64,000 nt of DNA from Flavihumibacter petaseus NBRC 106054 (lineage in GTDB: Bacteria > Bacteroidota > Bacteroidia > Chitinophagales > Chitinophagaceae), in contig NZ_BBWV01000004.1 of NCBI RefSeq assembly GCF_000974785.1, positions 186,001-250,000 on the forward strand, given 5' to 3'. Positions 1 through 8,227 of this stretch are shown here, piece by piece. A program made the translations under genes and the position numbers. The notes under the pieces were generated by a model. It saw nothing but the letters and a program-made list of their open reading frames with translations. It was not told the origin of the DNA and did no database searches. How positions within the stretch are numbered: the stretch's first letter is position 1; every line of letters starts with the position of its first letter.

Positions 1-1
1 G

Positions 2-91
2 AATGCAGACGACGAGGCACTGATCGCTAAAGTGCGCAAGGAAGTAAACGGCTTTATGGAACAGTTTCCGTTATATCCCGAACTCGGATAA
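2..91 (+). CDS. glyA: Serine hydroxymethyltransferase, C-terminal end (partial)
   Basis: The window opens inside a reading frame that gives 29 residues and then TAA at 89-91. The peptide ends in MEQFPLYPELG, which matches my recollection of the C-terminus of bacterial serine hydroxymethyltransferase (GlyA), the PLP enzyme interconverting serine and glycine while charging tetrahydrofolate with a one-carbon unit. Only the tail is visible, so no catalytic residue can be checked. The identification rests on this short motif; the next base upstream of the window would settle it. Confidence 0.7.
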   Translation, partial: NADDEALIAKVRKEVNGFMEQFPLYPELG

Positions 92-137
92 CCGTTTTCT
101 CTTCTTTGTTTTAACTTCTTCCTGTTAACTTTATGCA

Positions 138-153
138 TGACCAGTTTTGGTCA
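138..153. other. Short perfect hairpin between glyA and the DUF4293 gene
   Basis: TGACCA (138-143) and TGGTCA (148-153) form a 6-bp stem with a 4-nt loop. It is flanked by two copies of GTTAACTTTA (124 and 155). No T-run follows, so it is not a convincing terminator; it could be a regulator site for the downstream gene or an mRNA-processing structure. Confidence 0.3.
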
Positions 154-168
154 GGTTAACTTTACGCT

Positions 169-594
169 ATGATCCAACGTATACAAACTGTATGGCTGGC
201 ACTGGCTGCTGTTTGCGGCTTCCTGATGGCCCGGGTTCCCTTGTTCAGCGCAACCCTGGCAGATAAATCGATCCGGTCTTACCTGGCTTCTGAGAGCCTG
301 TTAAGCTTCGCCCTCATTATCGGAGTCGCCTGCCTGGCTACTGTTGCAATATTTCTCTATAAAAAACGGCCCACACAATACAATATGGCCATCATTGGCG
401 CCCTGCTGTCGATAGTGGTGATCGGCCTCCAGGTTTATGCCGTGGAAGGGTTCAAGAAATCAGTTCCCCTGATGCAAGGCACCTATAAATGGGGCGGACT
501 GCTTCCAATTGCCATGGTGATCTTCCTGTTCCTGGCTGCGCGTGGCATCAGGAAGGATGAGAAGCTGATCAAATCGCTGGACAGGCTGAGGTAG
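169..594 (+). CDS. DUF4293 family integral membrane protein
   Basis: This 141-residue protein has four hydrophobic segments (about residues 5-27, 44-64, 72-92 and 108-126) and begins MIQRIQTVWL, the hallmark start of the Bacteroidota DUF4293 family. The C-terminus is short and charged, probably cytoplasmic. The function of the family is unknown. The start ATG is supported by the conserved N-terminus. It stands alone between glyA and a convergent gene group on the other strand; family membership is fairly sure, the role is not. Confidence 0.8.
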   Translation: MIQRIQTVWLALAAVCGFLMARVPLFSATLADKSIRSYLASESLLSFALIIGVACLATVAIFLYKKRPTQYNMAIIGALLSIVVIGLQVYAVEGFKKSVPLMQGTYKWGGLLPIAMVIFLFLAARGIRKDEKLIKSLDRLR

Positions 595-614
595 TTTAGT
601 TGTTGAAGAGTTTA

Positions 615-687
615 CCCACCTACGCTAAAGCTTCTGTGGGCGAAGGAAGTGTGGCTGTTTCACCCCCTGGGTTATAGATACCCGGGG
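615..687. repeat. Two REP-like hairpins in the 595-937 intergenic region
   Basis: CCCAC at 615-619 pairs with GTGGG at 636-640 around an internal AAAGCTT palindrome. A second hairpin pairs CCCC-GGGT (664-672, with one bulged T at 668) with ACCCGGGG (680-687). Neither is followed by a T-run. Both resemble dispersed short palindromic repeats of the REP type, and the first resembles an extragenic sequence I recall from other genomes; copy number cannot be judged from one window. Confidence 0.4.
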
Positions 688-724
688 CCTTGTAGGTAAT
701 CACATCGATTAACTGAGCAAAACC

Positions 725-784
725 TCACGAAAGCTCTGTTTTGACTAATGGGCTCCTCTGAAACTATTCACGAAAGCCTGTTTT
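725..784 (+). repeat. Imperfect direct repeat, about 20 bp, two copies
   Basis: TCACGAAAGC at 725-734 recurs at 768-777, each followed by a closely similar CTGTTTT tract. The offset is 43 bp, near four 11-bp units, and the second copy leads straight into the 11-bp phased array described next. It is probably an older or more diverged part of the same array. Confidence 0.45.
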
Positions 785-787
785 ACC

Positions 788-930
788 GGAATGATACCGG
801 ATTGAAGCTGGAATGGTCCTGCAATGGCATTGCAATAGGTATGCGAAATCCGCGGTTGCGTCCACCTGGCATCCCCTTACCAATGAGTTACCATCGAGTT
901 ACCTTTGAGGTGGCATGCAGGTCTGATTGG
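788..930. repeat. 11-bp phased degenerate repeat array, inverted halves (array A)
   Basis: Consecutive 11-bp units start at 788, 799, 810, 821 and 832 with GGAAT/GCAAT-like beginnings. After a transition around 843-875 the units starting at 876, 887 and 898 share a core of TTACC in the same 11-bp phase, roughly the inverse of the left-hand core. TGCAATG and CATTGCA (819-833) form a near-perfect local palindrome. The array fills the rest of the 343-bp gap between the convergent DUF4293 and PhyH genes and ends about at the PhyH stop codon. No open reading frame worth annotating runs through it. Confidence 0.6.
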
Positions 931-937
931 CCCCGGA

Positions 938-1654
938 TCATCTTCTATGGGTGGAAACAGGAACCAGCCTTTCCGACCATTGCAAGGGAGCGGGTAACTC
1001 CTGCCGGCTGAATTCGAGGTGTATGACCCTTCTTCCCTTTTCATTACTGGTGCGGAATGTACCGTGGGCCAACAGAGGTTTCATCAGCATCACACCACCC
1101 GAACTAACCCTGCAGGTAACTGTTTCCGACTGCTGAACCTGATTGCAATCCCGCCTGATCCCGGATAAATGGCTCCCCGGAACAACGTGAAGGGCGCCGT
1201 TCTGTTCATCTGTTTCATCCAGGTGTATGCGCACCGTAATATTATCTTCCAGCAAAGCAACCGGCGGCTGCACTGCGTATTGGTCCTGCTTGACGGTCCA
1301 CGGGCCAAAACCGGTTGCTTCGGCCTTTTCAGCAACGGAGATGGTCAGGTCCTGGTGAAAGGCGACGAACCAGTTGGAAGCAGGCGGTTTGTCGAAGTAG
1401 ATTGACTTCACCAGGAAATATCCTTTGCCGGCCCGGTCCCCGATCAACCGTTTCAATGCAGGGGTAAAAATCAAAGGGATGGCTGCAGGAATTTCCTTCA
1501 GCAATTGCCGGACGGCAAATAATGCAGTTGAACGCCGAAAGGTGGGACGGGAAGATTCCTGCTTTTTCAACAGATTACCAATAGCGGCAATTTCAGCTGG
1601 CGCATAAATACCATTTACAATTTCAAACCCATCCCTTGAAATTTCAGCTTGCAT
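938..1654 (-). CDS. Phytanoyl-CoA dioxygenase (PhyH) family protein
   Basis: The 238-residue product has the layout of Fe(II)/2-oxoglutarate-dependent PhyH-type oxygenases. A metal-binding HQD motif sits in WFVAFHQDLT, a jelly-roll core contains IHLDETDEQNGALHVVPGSH, and a distal histidine lies in LLAHGTF, followed by the Arg of GRRVIHLEF that would bind 2-oxoglutarate. The substrate cannot be told from sequence. The ATG at 1652-1654 is chosen because the domain starts there and the preceding gene ends only 8 bp upstream, suggesting an operon with it; a longer frame to 1750 would overlap that gene. Confidence 0.85.
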   Translation of the reverse strand: MQAEISRDGFEIVNGIYAPAEIAAIGNLLKKQESSRPTFRRSTALFAVRQLLKEIPAAIPLIFTPALKRLIGDRAGKGYFLVKSIYFDKPPASNWFVAFHQDLTISVAEKAEATGFGPWTVKQDQYAVQPPVALLEDNITVRIHLDETDEQNGALHVVPGSHLSGIRRDCNQVQQSETVTCRVSSGGVMLMKPLLAHGTFRTSNEKGRRVIHLEFSRQELPAPLQWSERLVPVSTHRR

Positions 1655-1662
1655 ACAACAAT

Positions 1663-2286
1663 TCAATTGTCGTTGGTTTCCCTGGAGACGCCATACCGGA
1701 TACCTGCGTCTGCAAAAAATTGTTTGATCAGCGCCCATTTCTGATTGCAATCCTCTCCTAAGGTCATCCCATCATGACTACCCCTGAACCTCCTGCATTC
1801 AAAACAGATCTCCAGAAAGGCGATCACCTGCCTGTCTTCTCCCAGGAACAGGATGGCATTTCTGGGATTATAGCACATTTGGACAGACCCGATCGTGTTA
1901 ACACCTTTCGGTACCGTGTAGCCTCCCCTGAATCCGTAATTAACAAGCAGGTCAGACAGCCGTTCAATCTGCCGCAGGGTCAGTGTTTTAATTTCTGAAA
2001 GCTTTGCATAGCAAACGGTGTCTTTTTGCCGCGGAAGACTATCCCTGTATTCGCTACCATCTTCTTTAACACCCGTATGCGGAAAGGAAACCAGTTGAAT
2101 ACTGGTCGCATTATTGAAAGGGAATCGCTTCATCCGTGAAGCAAAGGATAGCGATGGCTTTTTGACACAATCCTGGCTTTTATTGATAAGCGCCTGTTCC
2201 TTCGCAGTTGGTTCCCGACCGGAAGGTTGGCCGGCAACAAAGTAAGGGACTGTCGCCAGCAGAAATAATCCAATGATATTTTTCAT
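1663..2286 (-). CDS. Secreted protein of unknown function
   Basis: This 207-residue protein has a clear signal peptide (MKNIIGLFLLATVPYFVAGQ, cleavage probably after VAG). The mature part contains several cysteines, including a C-F-E-C pair near residue 165 and further Cys at about 121 and 183, so disulfides are plausible in the periplasm. I recognise no domain. It lies 54 bp after uvrA's stop and 8 bp before the PhyH gene on the same strand, so co-transcription with the latter is likely; the pairing gives no functional clue. Confidence 0.7.
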   Translation of the reverse strand: MKNIIGLFLLATVPYFVAGQPSGREPTAKEQALINKSQDCVKKPSLSFASRMKRFPFNNATSIQLVSFPHTGVKEDGSEYRDSLPRQKDTVCYAKLSEIKTLTLRQIERLSDLLVNYGFRGGYTVPKGVNTIGSVQMCYNPRNAILFLGEDRQVIAFLEICFECRRFRGSHDGMTLGEDCNQKWALIKQFFADAGIRYGVSRETNDN

Positions 2287-2313
2287 AGAAACAGGTTATA
2301 TCGATTAAATCAA

Positions 2314-2345
2314 CAACCAAACAACCAAACTACCAAACTACTAAA
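2314..2345. repeat. 8-bp tandem repeat running into the uvrA stop codon
   Basis: Four tandem 8-bp units begin at 2314, 2322, 2330 and 2338: CAACCAAA twice, then CTACCAAA and CTACTAAA. The last unit contains the uvrA stop codon (TAG on the minus strand, 2341-2343). Slippage here could move or remove that stop. Confidence 0.75.
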
Positions 2346-5142
2346 CTCCCAGACTCTTCCCCGTCACACTTCCCTTCGCCTTCACTATACCCGCTGGCAC
2401 ACCCGCATACACCAGGCTTCCACCGCCATCGCCGGCCTCGGGCCCCAGGTCTATCAGCCAGTCTGCGCACCGGATCACATCCGTATTGTGCTCAATCACC
2501 AGGATGGTATGCCCCTGGGCGATCAGTGCATTAAAGGAGGTCAGTAATTTCTTGATGTCGTTAAAATGGAGGCCGGTGGTGGGCTCGTCAAATATGAACA
2601 GGATATGCCCCTGCGCACGGCCTTTGCCCAGAAAGGAAGCCAGTTTAACCCGCTGCGCCTCTCCGCCTGATAATGTATCAGAGGATTGTCCCAGTTTCAC
2701 ATATCCCAACCCCACATCACTGAGTGCGCGGATCTTATTGACAACATCCTTCTCGTCGGCAAAAAACTCAATAGCGTCATCAACACTCATTTCCAGTATA
2801 TCGTAAATGCTTTTCTCGCGGTAGGTCACTTCCAGCACCTCTTCCTTGAATCGCTTGCCGCCGCATACTTCGCAGGTCAGGTGGACGTCTGCCAGGAACT
2901 GCATTTCCACAACCTGTTCGCCTTCTCCCTTACAGGCGTCGCAACGCCCGCCATCCACATTAAAGGAAAAATGTTTGGGTTGAAAACCGCGCATTTTACT
3001 CAGCGGCTGAGACGCGAAAAGATCACGGATCTCATCGTACGCTTTGATATAGGTTACCGGGTTACTCCGGGAAGATTTGCCGATCGGGTTCTGATCCACC
3101 AGTTCAATCTGGGTAATAAAATCGATGTCTCCCTCCACCGAACGATGCAATCCTACCTTTTCCGAACTCACTCCCTTGATTTTTTGAAGGGCGGGATACA
3201 GGATCTGCTTGACAAGGGTTGTCTTGCCACTGCCGCTTACGCCGCTGACCACCGTGAAAATGCCGAGGGGAAATTCAACATCAATATCTTTCAGGTTATG
3301 CTGCCGCGCACCCTTTACTGTAACGGACCGTTTCCAGGGTCTTGGTTTGGCGGGCGGATCGATGGTCAGCTTACCGGAAAGATATTTCCCGGTCAGGCTG
3401 TTCTTGTTGGCGATCAGCTGATCATAGTTTCCCGCTGCAACCACTTCCCCGCCGAGATGGCTGGCCAGTGGCCCCATGTCAATGATATAATCCGCCTCGC
3501 GCATCATCATTTCATCGTGCTCCACCACTACAACGGTGTTGCCCAGGTCACGAAGGTGCTTCAGCACTTTGATGAGGCGGCTGGTGTCGCGGGCATGCAA
3601 TCCGATTGAAGGTTCATCGAGGATATAAAGCGAATTGGTGAGATTGCTTCCCAGGCTGCGGGTCAGCTGAATACGCTGGCTCTCGCCGCCGCTGAGGCTA
3701 TTGGCCAGTCTTGACAAAGTAAGGTAACCTAGCCCCACATCCATGAGCGTACTGATGCGTGTTTCCACCTCCTGGAGGATCCTCTTGGCAACAGTACGGT
3801 CGTAATCGGAAAGTTCCAGTTCACTGAACCAGGTCTGGAGGTCGCGGACGGGCATTTCACAAAGCTCACCGATATGTTTCCCGCCGACTTTTACATAGAG
3901 CGCTTCTTTCCTCAGGCGGTAGCCGTGGCAATCCGGACAGATAGTCCGGCCACGGTAACGTGCCAGTAATACCCTGTACTGCACCTTGTAGAGATTCTGC
4001 TCCACTTCCTTAAAAAAAGCATGAATGCCGAGCGCTGCTCCTGCGCCATCCCAAAGCTGGCGGTATTGTTCTTTGGTGAGGTCGATGATGGCCTTATGGA
4101 TCGGGAAACCGTTGGCTTTGGCAGCTTTGATAAACTGTTCTTTCCACCAGCCAAGCTTCTCACCTTTCCAGGGAGCGATTGCTCCTTCGTAAACGCTTAA
4201 CCGGCGATCAGGGATCACCAGGTCTTCGTCTATTCCAAGCACCTGGGAGAATCCTTCGCAGGTAGGGCAGGCACCGAACGGATTATTAAAAGAAAAAAGA
4301 TTGGGAACCGGTTCTTCAAATACCAGTCCGTCAAGTTCGAAACGATTGCTGAAAGGCAACCATTGCTGCTCGTTGACCAGCAGCTGAATCTCGCCTTCAC
4401 CTTCATAAAATGCGGTACCGACAGAGTCGGCAATCCGGTGAAGGTCATCTTCTTCAAAATCTTTCGCTACGAGGCGGTCGATCAGCAGGTAGGCCTGCTT
4501 TCCTTTTGCCGGTTTCCAGTAGTCACCCTGCGCCATCTGTTGAAGAATATCATCAATGGAAAGTACGCCGCCCTCATACAAGCGGCTGAATCCTTTCTGC
4601 AGGAGAATACTCAGCTCTTCTTCAACCGAACGGTTCTGGTGCTGACGGAATGGAACGAGAATATGGATCTTGTCTCCTTTGGGAAGATTGCGGATCACAT
4701 TCACCACATCCGTGACGTCATCTTTTTTCACCACGCGGCCAGATACCGGTGAGATCGTCTTTCCTGTTCTCGCGTATAATAACCTGAGGTAATCGTAGAT
4801 TTCCGTCATACTCCCCACGGTCGAACGAGGTGTTCGGGTGATCACTTTTTGCTCGATAGCGATCGCGGGGCATAAACCGTGTATATAATCCACATCGGGT
4901 TTGTCCATCCGCGTAAGGAACTGTCGGGCATACGCGCTTAGGCTTTCGGCATAACGCCGTTGTCCTTCTGCAAATAAGGTATCAATTGTTAAAGAAGACT
5001 TGCCGGAACCTGAAACTCCCGTCACCACTACGAGTTTGTTGCGGGGAATACTTACATCAACGTTCTTGAGATTATGCACCCTTGCACCCTTGATAAAAAT
5101 GTCCTGAACCCTGTGCGGTGCGGTAGAAATCGAATTGCTCAT
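2341..5142 (-). CDS. uvrA: Excinuclease ABC subunit UvrA
   Basis: UvrA is the damage-sensing ATPase of nucleotide excision repair; it loads UvrB on damaged DNA. The 933-residue protein has two ABC modules, with Walker A motifs GVSGSGKSS (about 42-50) and GVSGSGKTT (about 630), two LSGGE(S/A)QR signatures, and Walker B/D-loop segments [10 protein letters not shown] and [10 protein letters not shown]. The second zinc module is complete (CDACKGEG and CEVCGGKRF). The first keeps only the CPTCEG pair: the usual preceding CxxC is replaced around [16 protein letters not shown]. Length is normal. It is transcribed divergently from an ECF sigma factor gene with 212 bp between them. Confidence 0.97.
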   Translation of the reverse strand: MSNSISTAPHRVQDIFIKGARVHNLKNVDVSIPRNKLVVVTGVSGSGKSSLTIDTLFAEGQRRYAESLSAYARQFLTRMDKPDVDYIHGLCPAIAIEQKVITRTPRSTVGSMTEIYDYLRLLYARTGKTISPVSGRVVKKDDVTDVVNVIRNLPKGDKIHILVPFRQHQNRSVEEELSILLQKGFSRLYEGGVLSIDDILQQMAQGDYWKPAKGKQAYLLIDRLVAKDFEEDDLHRIADSVGTAFYEGEGEIQLLVNEQQWLPFSNRFELDGLVFEEPVPNLFSFNNPFGACPTCEGFSQVLGIDEDLVIPDRRLSVYEGAIAPWKGEKLGWWKEQFIKAAKANGFPIHKAIIDLTKEQYRQLWDGAGAALGIHAFFKEVEQNLYKVQYRVLLARYRGRTICPDCHGYRLRKEALYVKVGGKHIGELCEMPVRDLQTWFSELELSDYDRTVAKRILQEVETRISTLMDVGLGYLTLSRLANSLSGGESQRIQLTRSLGSNLTNSLYILDEPSIGLHARDTSRLIKVLKHLRDLGNTVVVVEHDEMMMREADYIIDMGPLASHLGGEVVAAGNYDQLIANKNSLTGKYLSGKLTIDPPAKPRPWKRSVTVKGARQHNLKDIDVEFPLGIFTVVSGVSGSGKTTLVKQILYPALQKIKGVSSEKVGLHRSVEGDIDFITQIELVDQNPIGKSSRSNPVTYIKAYDEIRDLFASQPLSKMRGFQPKHFSFNVDGGRCDACKGEGEQVVEMQFLADVHLTCEVCGGKRFKEEVLEVTYREKSIYDILEMSVDDAIEFFADEKDVVNKIRALSDVGLGYVKLGQSSDTLSGGEAQRVKLASFLGKGRAQGHILFIFDEPTTGLHFNDIKKLLTSFNALIAQGHTILVIEHNTDVIRCADWLIDLGPEAGDGGGSLVYAGVPAGIVKAKGSVTGKSLGV

Positions 5143-5152
5143 ACTAGTATTA

Positions 5153-5160
5153 CAAAAGTA
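5153..5160 (-). promoter_or_regulatory. Candidate -7 element upstream of uvrA
   Basis: On the minus strand TACTTTTG matches the Bacteroidota -7 consensus TAnnTTTG. It lies only 10 nt before the uvrA ATG, so transcription from it would give an almost leaderless mRNA. No well-spaced TTG at -33 was seen, so this is tentative. Confidence 0.25.
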
Positions 5161-5195
5161 TGAAGGGCGGGTTCAAAAAAAATTTTGGGGAAATA

Positions 5196-5224
5196 TTGTT
5201 TATTAGAAAAATATATTATCTTGG
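5196..5224 (+). promoter_or_regulatory. Candidate promoter for the ECF sigma factor gene
   Basis: TTG (5196-5198) is followed after 18 nt by TATCTTGG (5217-5224), one mismatch from TAnnTTTG. This fits the Bacteroidota primary-sigma promoter pattern and would give a leader of about 125 nt before the ATG at 5355. Confidence 0.35.
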
Positions 5225-5354
5225 TAGTCATAAGCGTCCTAAACGAAAAACCAAAAACTCACGCCTATAGTAATACTACTACTCTTCCCATCGTCTTTTC
5301 CCTAATCCAGTATACCAATATCCATTTTTAAAATTCAAAAAACCGTAGAAGTTT

Positions 5355-5936
5355 ATGAAATCACTCTGCATTAAAACCGACAATGAACTCATCCATCTAT
5401 TTATGGATGGTGACATGAATGCCCTCGAAACTTTGATCCTTCGTCACAAGGACAAACTCTACACTTCCATCCTTTTCCTTGTCAAAGACAAATACCTTGC
5501 CGAAGACATCTTTCAGGATGTTTTAATTAAAATAATTGATACCCTCAGGGGTGGACGTTATACAGAGGAAGGCAAATTCCTTCCCTGGGCAATGCGTATC
5601 GCACATAATCTTTGCGTGGATCATTTCCGTAAAGTAAAGCGTACACCTGCCATCAAAACCAGCGATGAAAGAGACATCTTCGAGGTGATCAATTTCACCG
5701 AAGAAGGTGCTGATGTAAAGATGATGAAAAGACAAAGCCATGACCGCGTTCGCAAGATGCTCGACCTGCTGCCGGAAGACCAGCGCGAGGTGATCATCCT
5801 CCGTCATTATGCAGAACTGAGCTTTAAAGAAATCGCTGCGCTGACCAATTGCAGTATCAATACAGCACTGGGTCGGATGCGTTATGGCCTGATCAACCTG
5901 CGTAAAATGATGTCAGAAAAAAATATTGCACTTTAA
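5355..5936 (+). CDS. RNA polymerase sigma factor, ECF/sigma-70 family
   Basis: The 193-residue protein has a sigma region 2 (about 25-90, with DIFQDVLIKI and AHNLCVDHFRK) and a region 4 helix-turn-helix (about 135-185, LPEDQREVIILRHYAELSFKEIA then CSINTALGRMRYGL). The two DNA-binding domains are joined by a short linker, as in ECF factors. No anti-sigma gene is adjacent, which differs from the second ECF gene in this window at 29.8 kb. It is monocistronic by context, with a strong terminator 145 bp downstream. The regulon is unknown. Confidence 0.9.
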   Translation: MKSLCIKTDNELIHLFMDGDMNALETLILRHKDKLYTSILFLVKDKYLAEDIFQDVLIKIIDTLRGGRYTEEGKFLPWAMRIAHNLCVDHFRKVKRTPAIKTSDERDIFEVINFTEEGADVKMMKRQSHDRVRKMLDLLPEDQREVIILRHYAELSFKEIAALTNCSINTALGRMRYGLINLRKMMSEKNIAL

Positions 5937-6005
5937 CATACAAATTGTCAAGCCACACTGTACTTTTACACTACGAACCGAGCATAACATTACAAGTAAG
6001 ATAAT

Positions 6006-6071
6006 GTCATTCTGCTCCTCCCTCTGACAACTATGATTCGCTTGCCCGTCGGAAGGCTGTTGCAGAATGAC
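6006..6071. repeat. Long-range 10-bp inverted repeat
   Basis: GTCATTCTGC (6006-6015) is the exact reverse complement of GCAGAATGAC (6062-6071), with 46 bp between the arms. These termini resemble those of short dispersed inverted-repeat elements I recall from other genomes (memory only). It lies just before the terminator at 6081 and may be a small non-autonomous repeat element inserted downstream of the sigma gene. Confidence 0.45.
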
Positions 6072-6080
6072 GCCAAATTG

Positions 6081-6110
6081 AAAAAACCCCGCGATGCGGG
6101 GTTTTTTTCT
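6081..6110. terminator. Bidirectional intrinsic terminator between sigma factor and dsbD
   Basis: AACCCCGC and GCGGGGTT form a GC-rich 8-bp stem with a GAT loop. The stem is bounded by an A-run on the left and a T-run on the right. It can therefore end the plus-strand sigma transcript and the minus-strand dsbD transcript, which converge here. Confidence 0.9.
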
Positions 6111-6111
6111 T

Positions 6112-6239
6112 GCTTCAATCATGCTAAAAAATTGCTTTATCCTTGCTTTAACCTTGCTTTAAACCGGCTTTATCCCTATAAGAACCTTGCTTCCAAAGCA
6201 AGGTTAAAGCAACTATGAAGGAGTTTTAAAGCCTGGTTA
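6112..6239. repeat. 11-bp phased degenerate repeat array, inverted halves (array B)
   Basis: Forward units start at 6112, 6123, 6134, 6145, 6156, 6167, 6178 and 6189, nearly all beginning GCTT, with consensus GCTTTAACCTT. Inverse units start at 6196, 6207, 6218 and 6229, nearly all beginning AAG, with consensus AAGCAAGGTTA. The halves meet in a strong hairpin: AACCTTGCTT (6183-6192) against AAGCAAGGTT (6196-6205), loop of three. The array lies between the bidirectional terminator and the dsbD stop, so it would be in the 3' untranslated part of the dsbD mRNA. Confidence 0.75.
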
Positions 6240-6253
6240 AGGACCCGCCGGAA

Positions 6254-8224
6254 CTACCGGTTAGCTGTTTTCTTCCCCAGGCCGCAACGCAGCCATTCAG
6301 CATAAGCTTTTGCATCGGGCATATAACCCACAGGCTGGTTCAACAGTTTCTCGTCAGGAGAAACGATGGCATATAACGGTTGAGAAGCATTACGGAAGTT
6401 CTCCGTCTGGAAATTCAGGTACCGGTCTCCGACAGTTTTGATTTCCACTGGCTTACCTGCTTTATTGGTATACAGGAACTGCTGGGCATCCGGTAATGCC
6501 TTACGGTCATCAACATATAAAGACACCAGTACAAAATCTCTTTCGATCAGTTCCTTTACTTCGGGTTGCGTCCACACATTCTCCTCCATTTTGCGGCAGT
6601 TCACACAGGCCCAGCCGGTAAAATCCACCAGGATCGGTTTGCCGGTCTGGCGGGACAATTCCAGGGCTTTTTCATAGTCGTTAACCACATGTGACGATTC
6701 CTTTGCATATACGCTGTAGGTCAGCGGTGGCGGAAAGCCGCTCACCAGCGCCCGGTTGGCATAAGGTGTATTGGTCAGCCCGGGAACGAGGTATAGGCCG
6801 AACAGCAGGAATGCAGTGGCCAGCGCCAGCCTTCCTTTACTCAGTTTGGGCGGCGGCGGATCGTGCCTGAACTTCAGTATTCCGAACAGGTAGAGGCTGG
6901 TTGCCAGGGCGATCAGGATCCACAAGCCAAAAAACACTTCCCGTTTCAGCAGTCCCCAGTGTTTTACCAGGTCTGCATTGGAAAGAAACTTGATCATCAG
7001 GGCAAGTTCCACAAAGGCAAAAACGATCTTAACGGTATTCATCCAGCTGCCGGAACGCGGCAGGCGGGAAAGCCACTGCGGGAACAAAGCGAACAGGCCA
7101 AAGGGAAGCCCCAGGGCAATACCAAATCCCGACATGGCAACTGTCAGCTGCATCGCTCCGCCGTCACGGTTAAGCGCTCCCACCAGAAGGGTACCCAGGA
7201 TGGGTCCCGTGCAGGAAAACGATACAATGGCCAGCGTCAGTGCCATAAAAAAGATCCCGCCGGTGGTTCGCATGTTCGACTTCTCATCCACTTTATTCGT
7301 CATGCTGCTCGGTAGTGCGATTTCAAACAGTCCGAAAAACGACAGCGCGAACACAAAGAAGACTGCCGCGAAAAAGAGGTTGAGCCAGGCGTTGGTGGAA
7401 ATATTGTTCAGGATGCCCTCATTGCCGGCATCCAGGAAATAAAAAGGCACACTGAGCAGCACATAGATCAGGAAAATAAAGAAGCCATAGAGAAAGGCAT
7501 TGCGGATCCCCTGTTGCCTGCTCTGTGCCCGCTTGGTGAAAAAGCTCACGGTGAGCGGGATCATCGGAAAGGTACAGGGCATGATCAGACCGATCAGTCC
7601 GCCCAGGAATCCCAGGGCAAAAATTGACCAGATACTTTTGTGTTCTGCTTTTTCGCCACCGGTTCCGCCACAGTCTGACACAGGATTGTCCATATCAATA
7701 GCGGGGCGGTGGATGGAAGCGGCAGCGGCCTGATCGCCGGAAAGTGTAGTGGCCATAGTGGTCAGTTCCCCTTTGTCATTCAGGGAAAATCTGAAAGGAA
7801 CGGGTTCCGGTCCGACTATTTCATCTCCGCGAAGCGCCATAAACCAGACATTGCCTGAAACATTCTGTCCGGGCTTCAGGCCGCTCACCGGAATTTCCCA
7901 CTGAACGGACTGCTCAAAAAAGCGAAGCCTGGCATTATCGAAGAGCGGTTCCGGCTTCTCCTGGAGGTTGCCGGATTCAGTTGTCTTTCCAGACTGACCG
8001 CTGAAAGAAGAGTCCAGTATTATGCGCGTATTGGGCTGGTCGTCTGGCGCGGTAACAGAATATACTTTCCAGCCCTGCCGGATAGCGGCATTCAATTCGA
8101 TCACCCAGCCTTCTGCTGCCTGGCGGGATTTTCCTGTCAGTTGTATTACCGGTAAACTATCCTGCGCAAAACCAATGACCGTGAAGGCCATGGCAAGTAG
8201 CGCCATCCCAATTTTTTTCAGCAT
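6254..8224 (-). CDS. dsbD: Thiol:disulfide interchange protein DsbD
   Basis: DsbD carries electrons from cytoplasmic thioredoxin across the inner membrane to periplasmic partners. The 656-residue protein has a signal peptide (1-20), an N-terminal beta-sandwich domain (about 25-150), a CcdA-like membrane domain of about eight segments (about 200-490) and a C-terminal thioredoxin domain with WACVNCRKM (C540, C543). Both membrane cysteines are present (C217 in [11 protein letters not shown]338 in [10 protein letters not shown]). The N-terminal domain lacks the redox pair, with Leu131 and Ile136 where cysteines are expected. A separate DsbD-N protein with the pair is encoded 3 bp upstream, and the two probably work together. 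Confidence 0.93.
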   Translation of the reverse strand: MLKKIGMALLAMAFTVIGFAQDSLPVIQLTGKSRQAAEGWVIELNAAIRQGWKVYSVTAPDDQPNTRIILDSSFSGQSGKTTESGNLQEKPEPLFDNARLRFFEQSVQWEIPVSGLKPGQNVSGNVWFMALRGDEIVGPEPVPFRFSLNDKGELTTMATTLSGDQAAAASIHRPAIDMDNPVSDCGGTGGEKAEHKSIWSIFALGFLGGLIGLIMPCTFPMIPLTVSFFTKRAQSRQQGIRNAFLYGFFIFLIYVLLSVPFYFLDAGNEGILNNISTNAWLNLFFAAVFFVFALSFFGLFEIALPSSMTNKVDEKSNMRTTGGIFFMALTLAIVSFSCTGPILGTLLVGALNRDGGAMQLTVAMSGFGIALGLPFGLFALFPQWLSRLPRSGSWMNTVKIVFAFVELALMIKFLSNADLVKHWGLLKREVFFGLWILIALATSLYLFGILKFRHDPPPPKLSKGRLALATAFLLFGLYLVPGLTNTPYANRALVSGFPPPLTYSVYAKESSHVVNDYEKALELSRQTGKPILVDFTGWACVNCRKMEENVWTQPEVKELIERDFVLVSLYVDDRKALPDAQQFLYTNKAGKPVEIKTVGDRYLNFQTENFRNASQPLYAIVSPDEKLLNQPVGYMPDAKAYAEWLRCGLGKKTANR

Positions 8225-8227
8225 GGA

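Noticed and set aside
748-1011. 87-residue plus-strand open frame
   Set aside because: It runs through array A and into the PhyH gene on the other strand; no domain, signal or start context supports it.
2686-3609. 307-residue plus-strand open frame inside uvrA
   Set aside because: It is fully antisense to conserved UvrA ATPase sequence, with no recognisable domain.
6112-6239. Simple microsatellite expansion
   Set aside because: Units differ too much from each other and change orientation midway, unlike slippage products.
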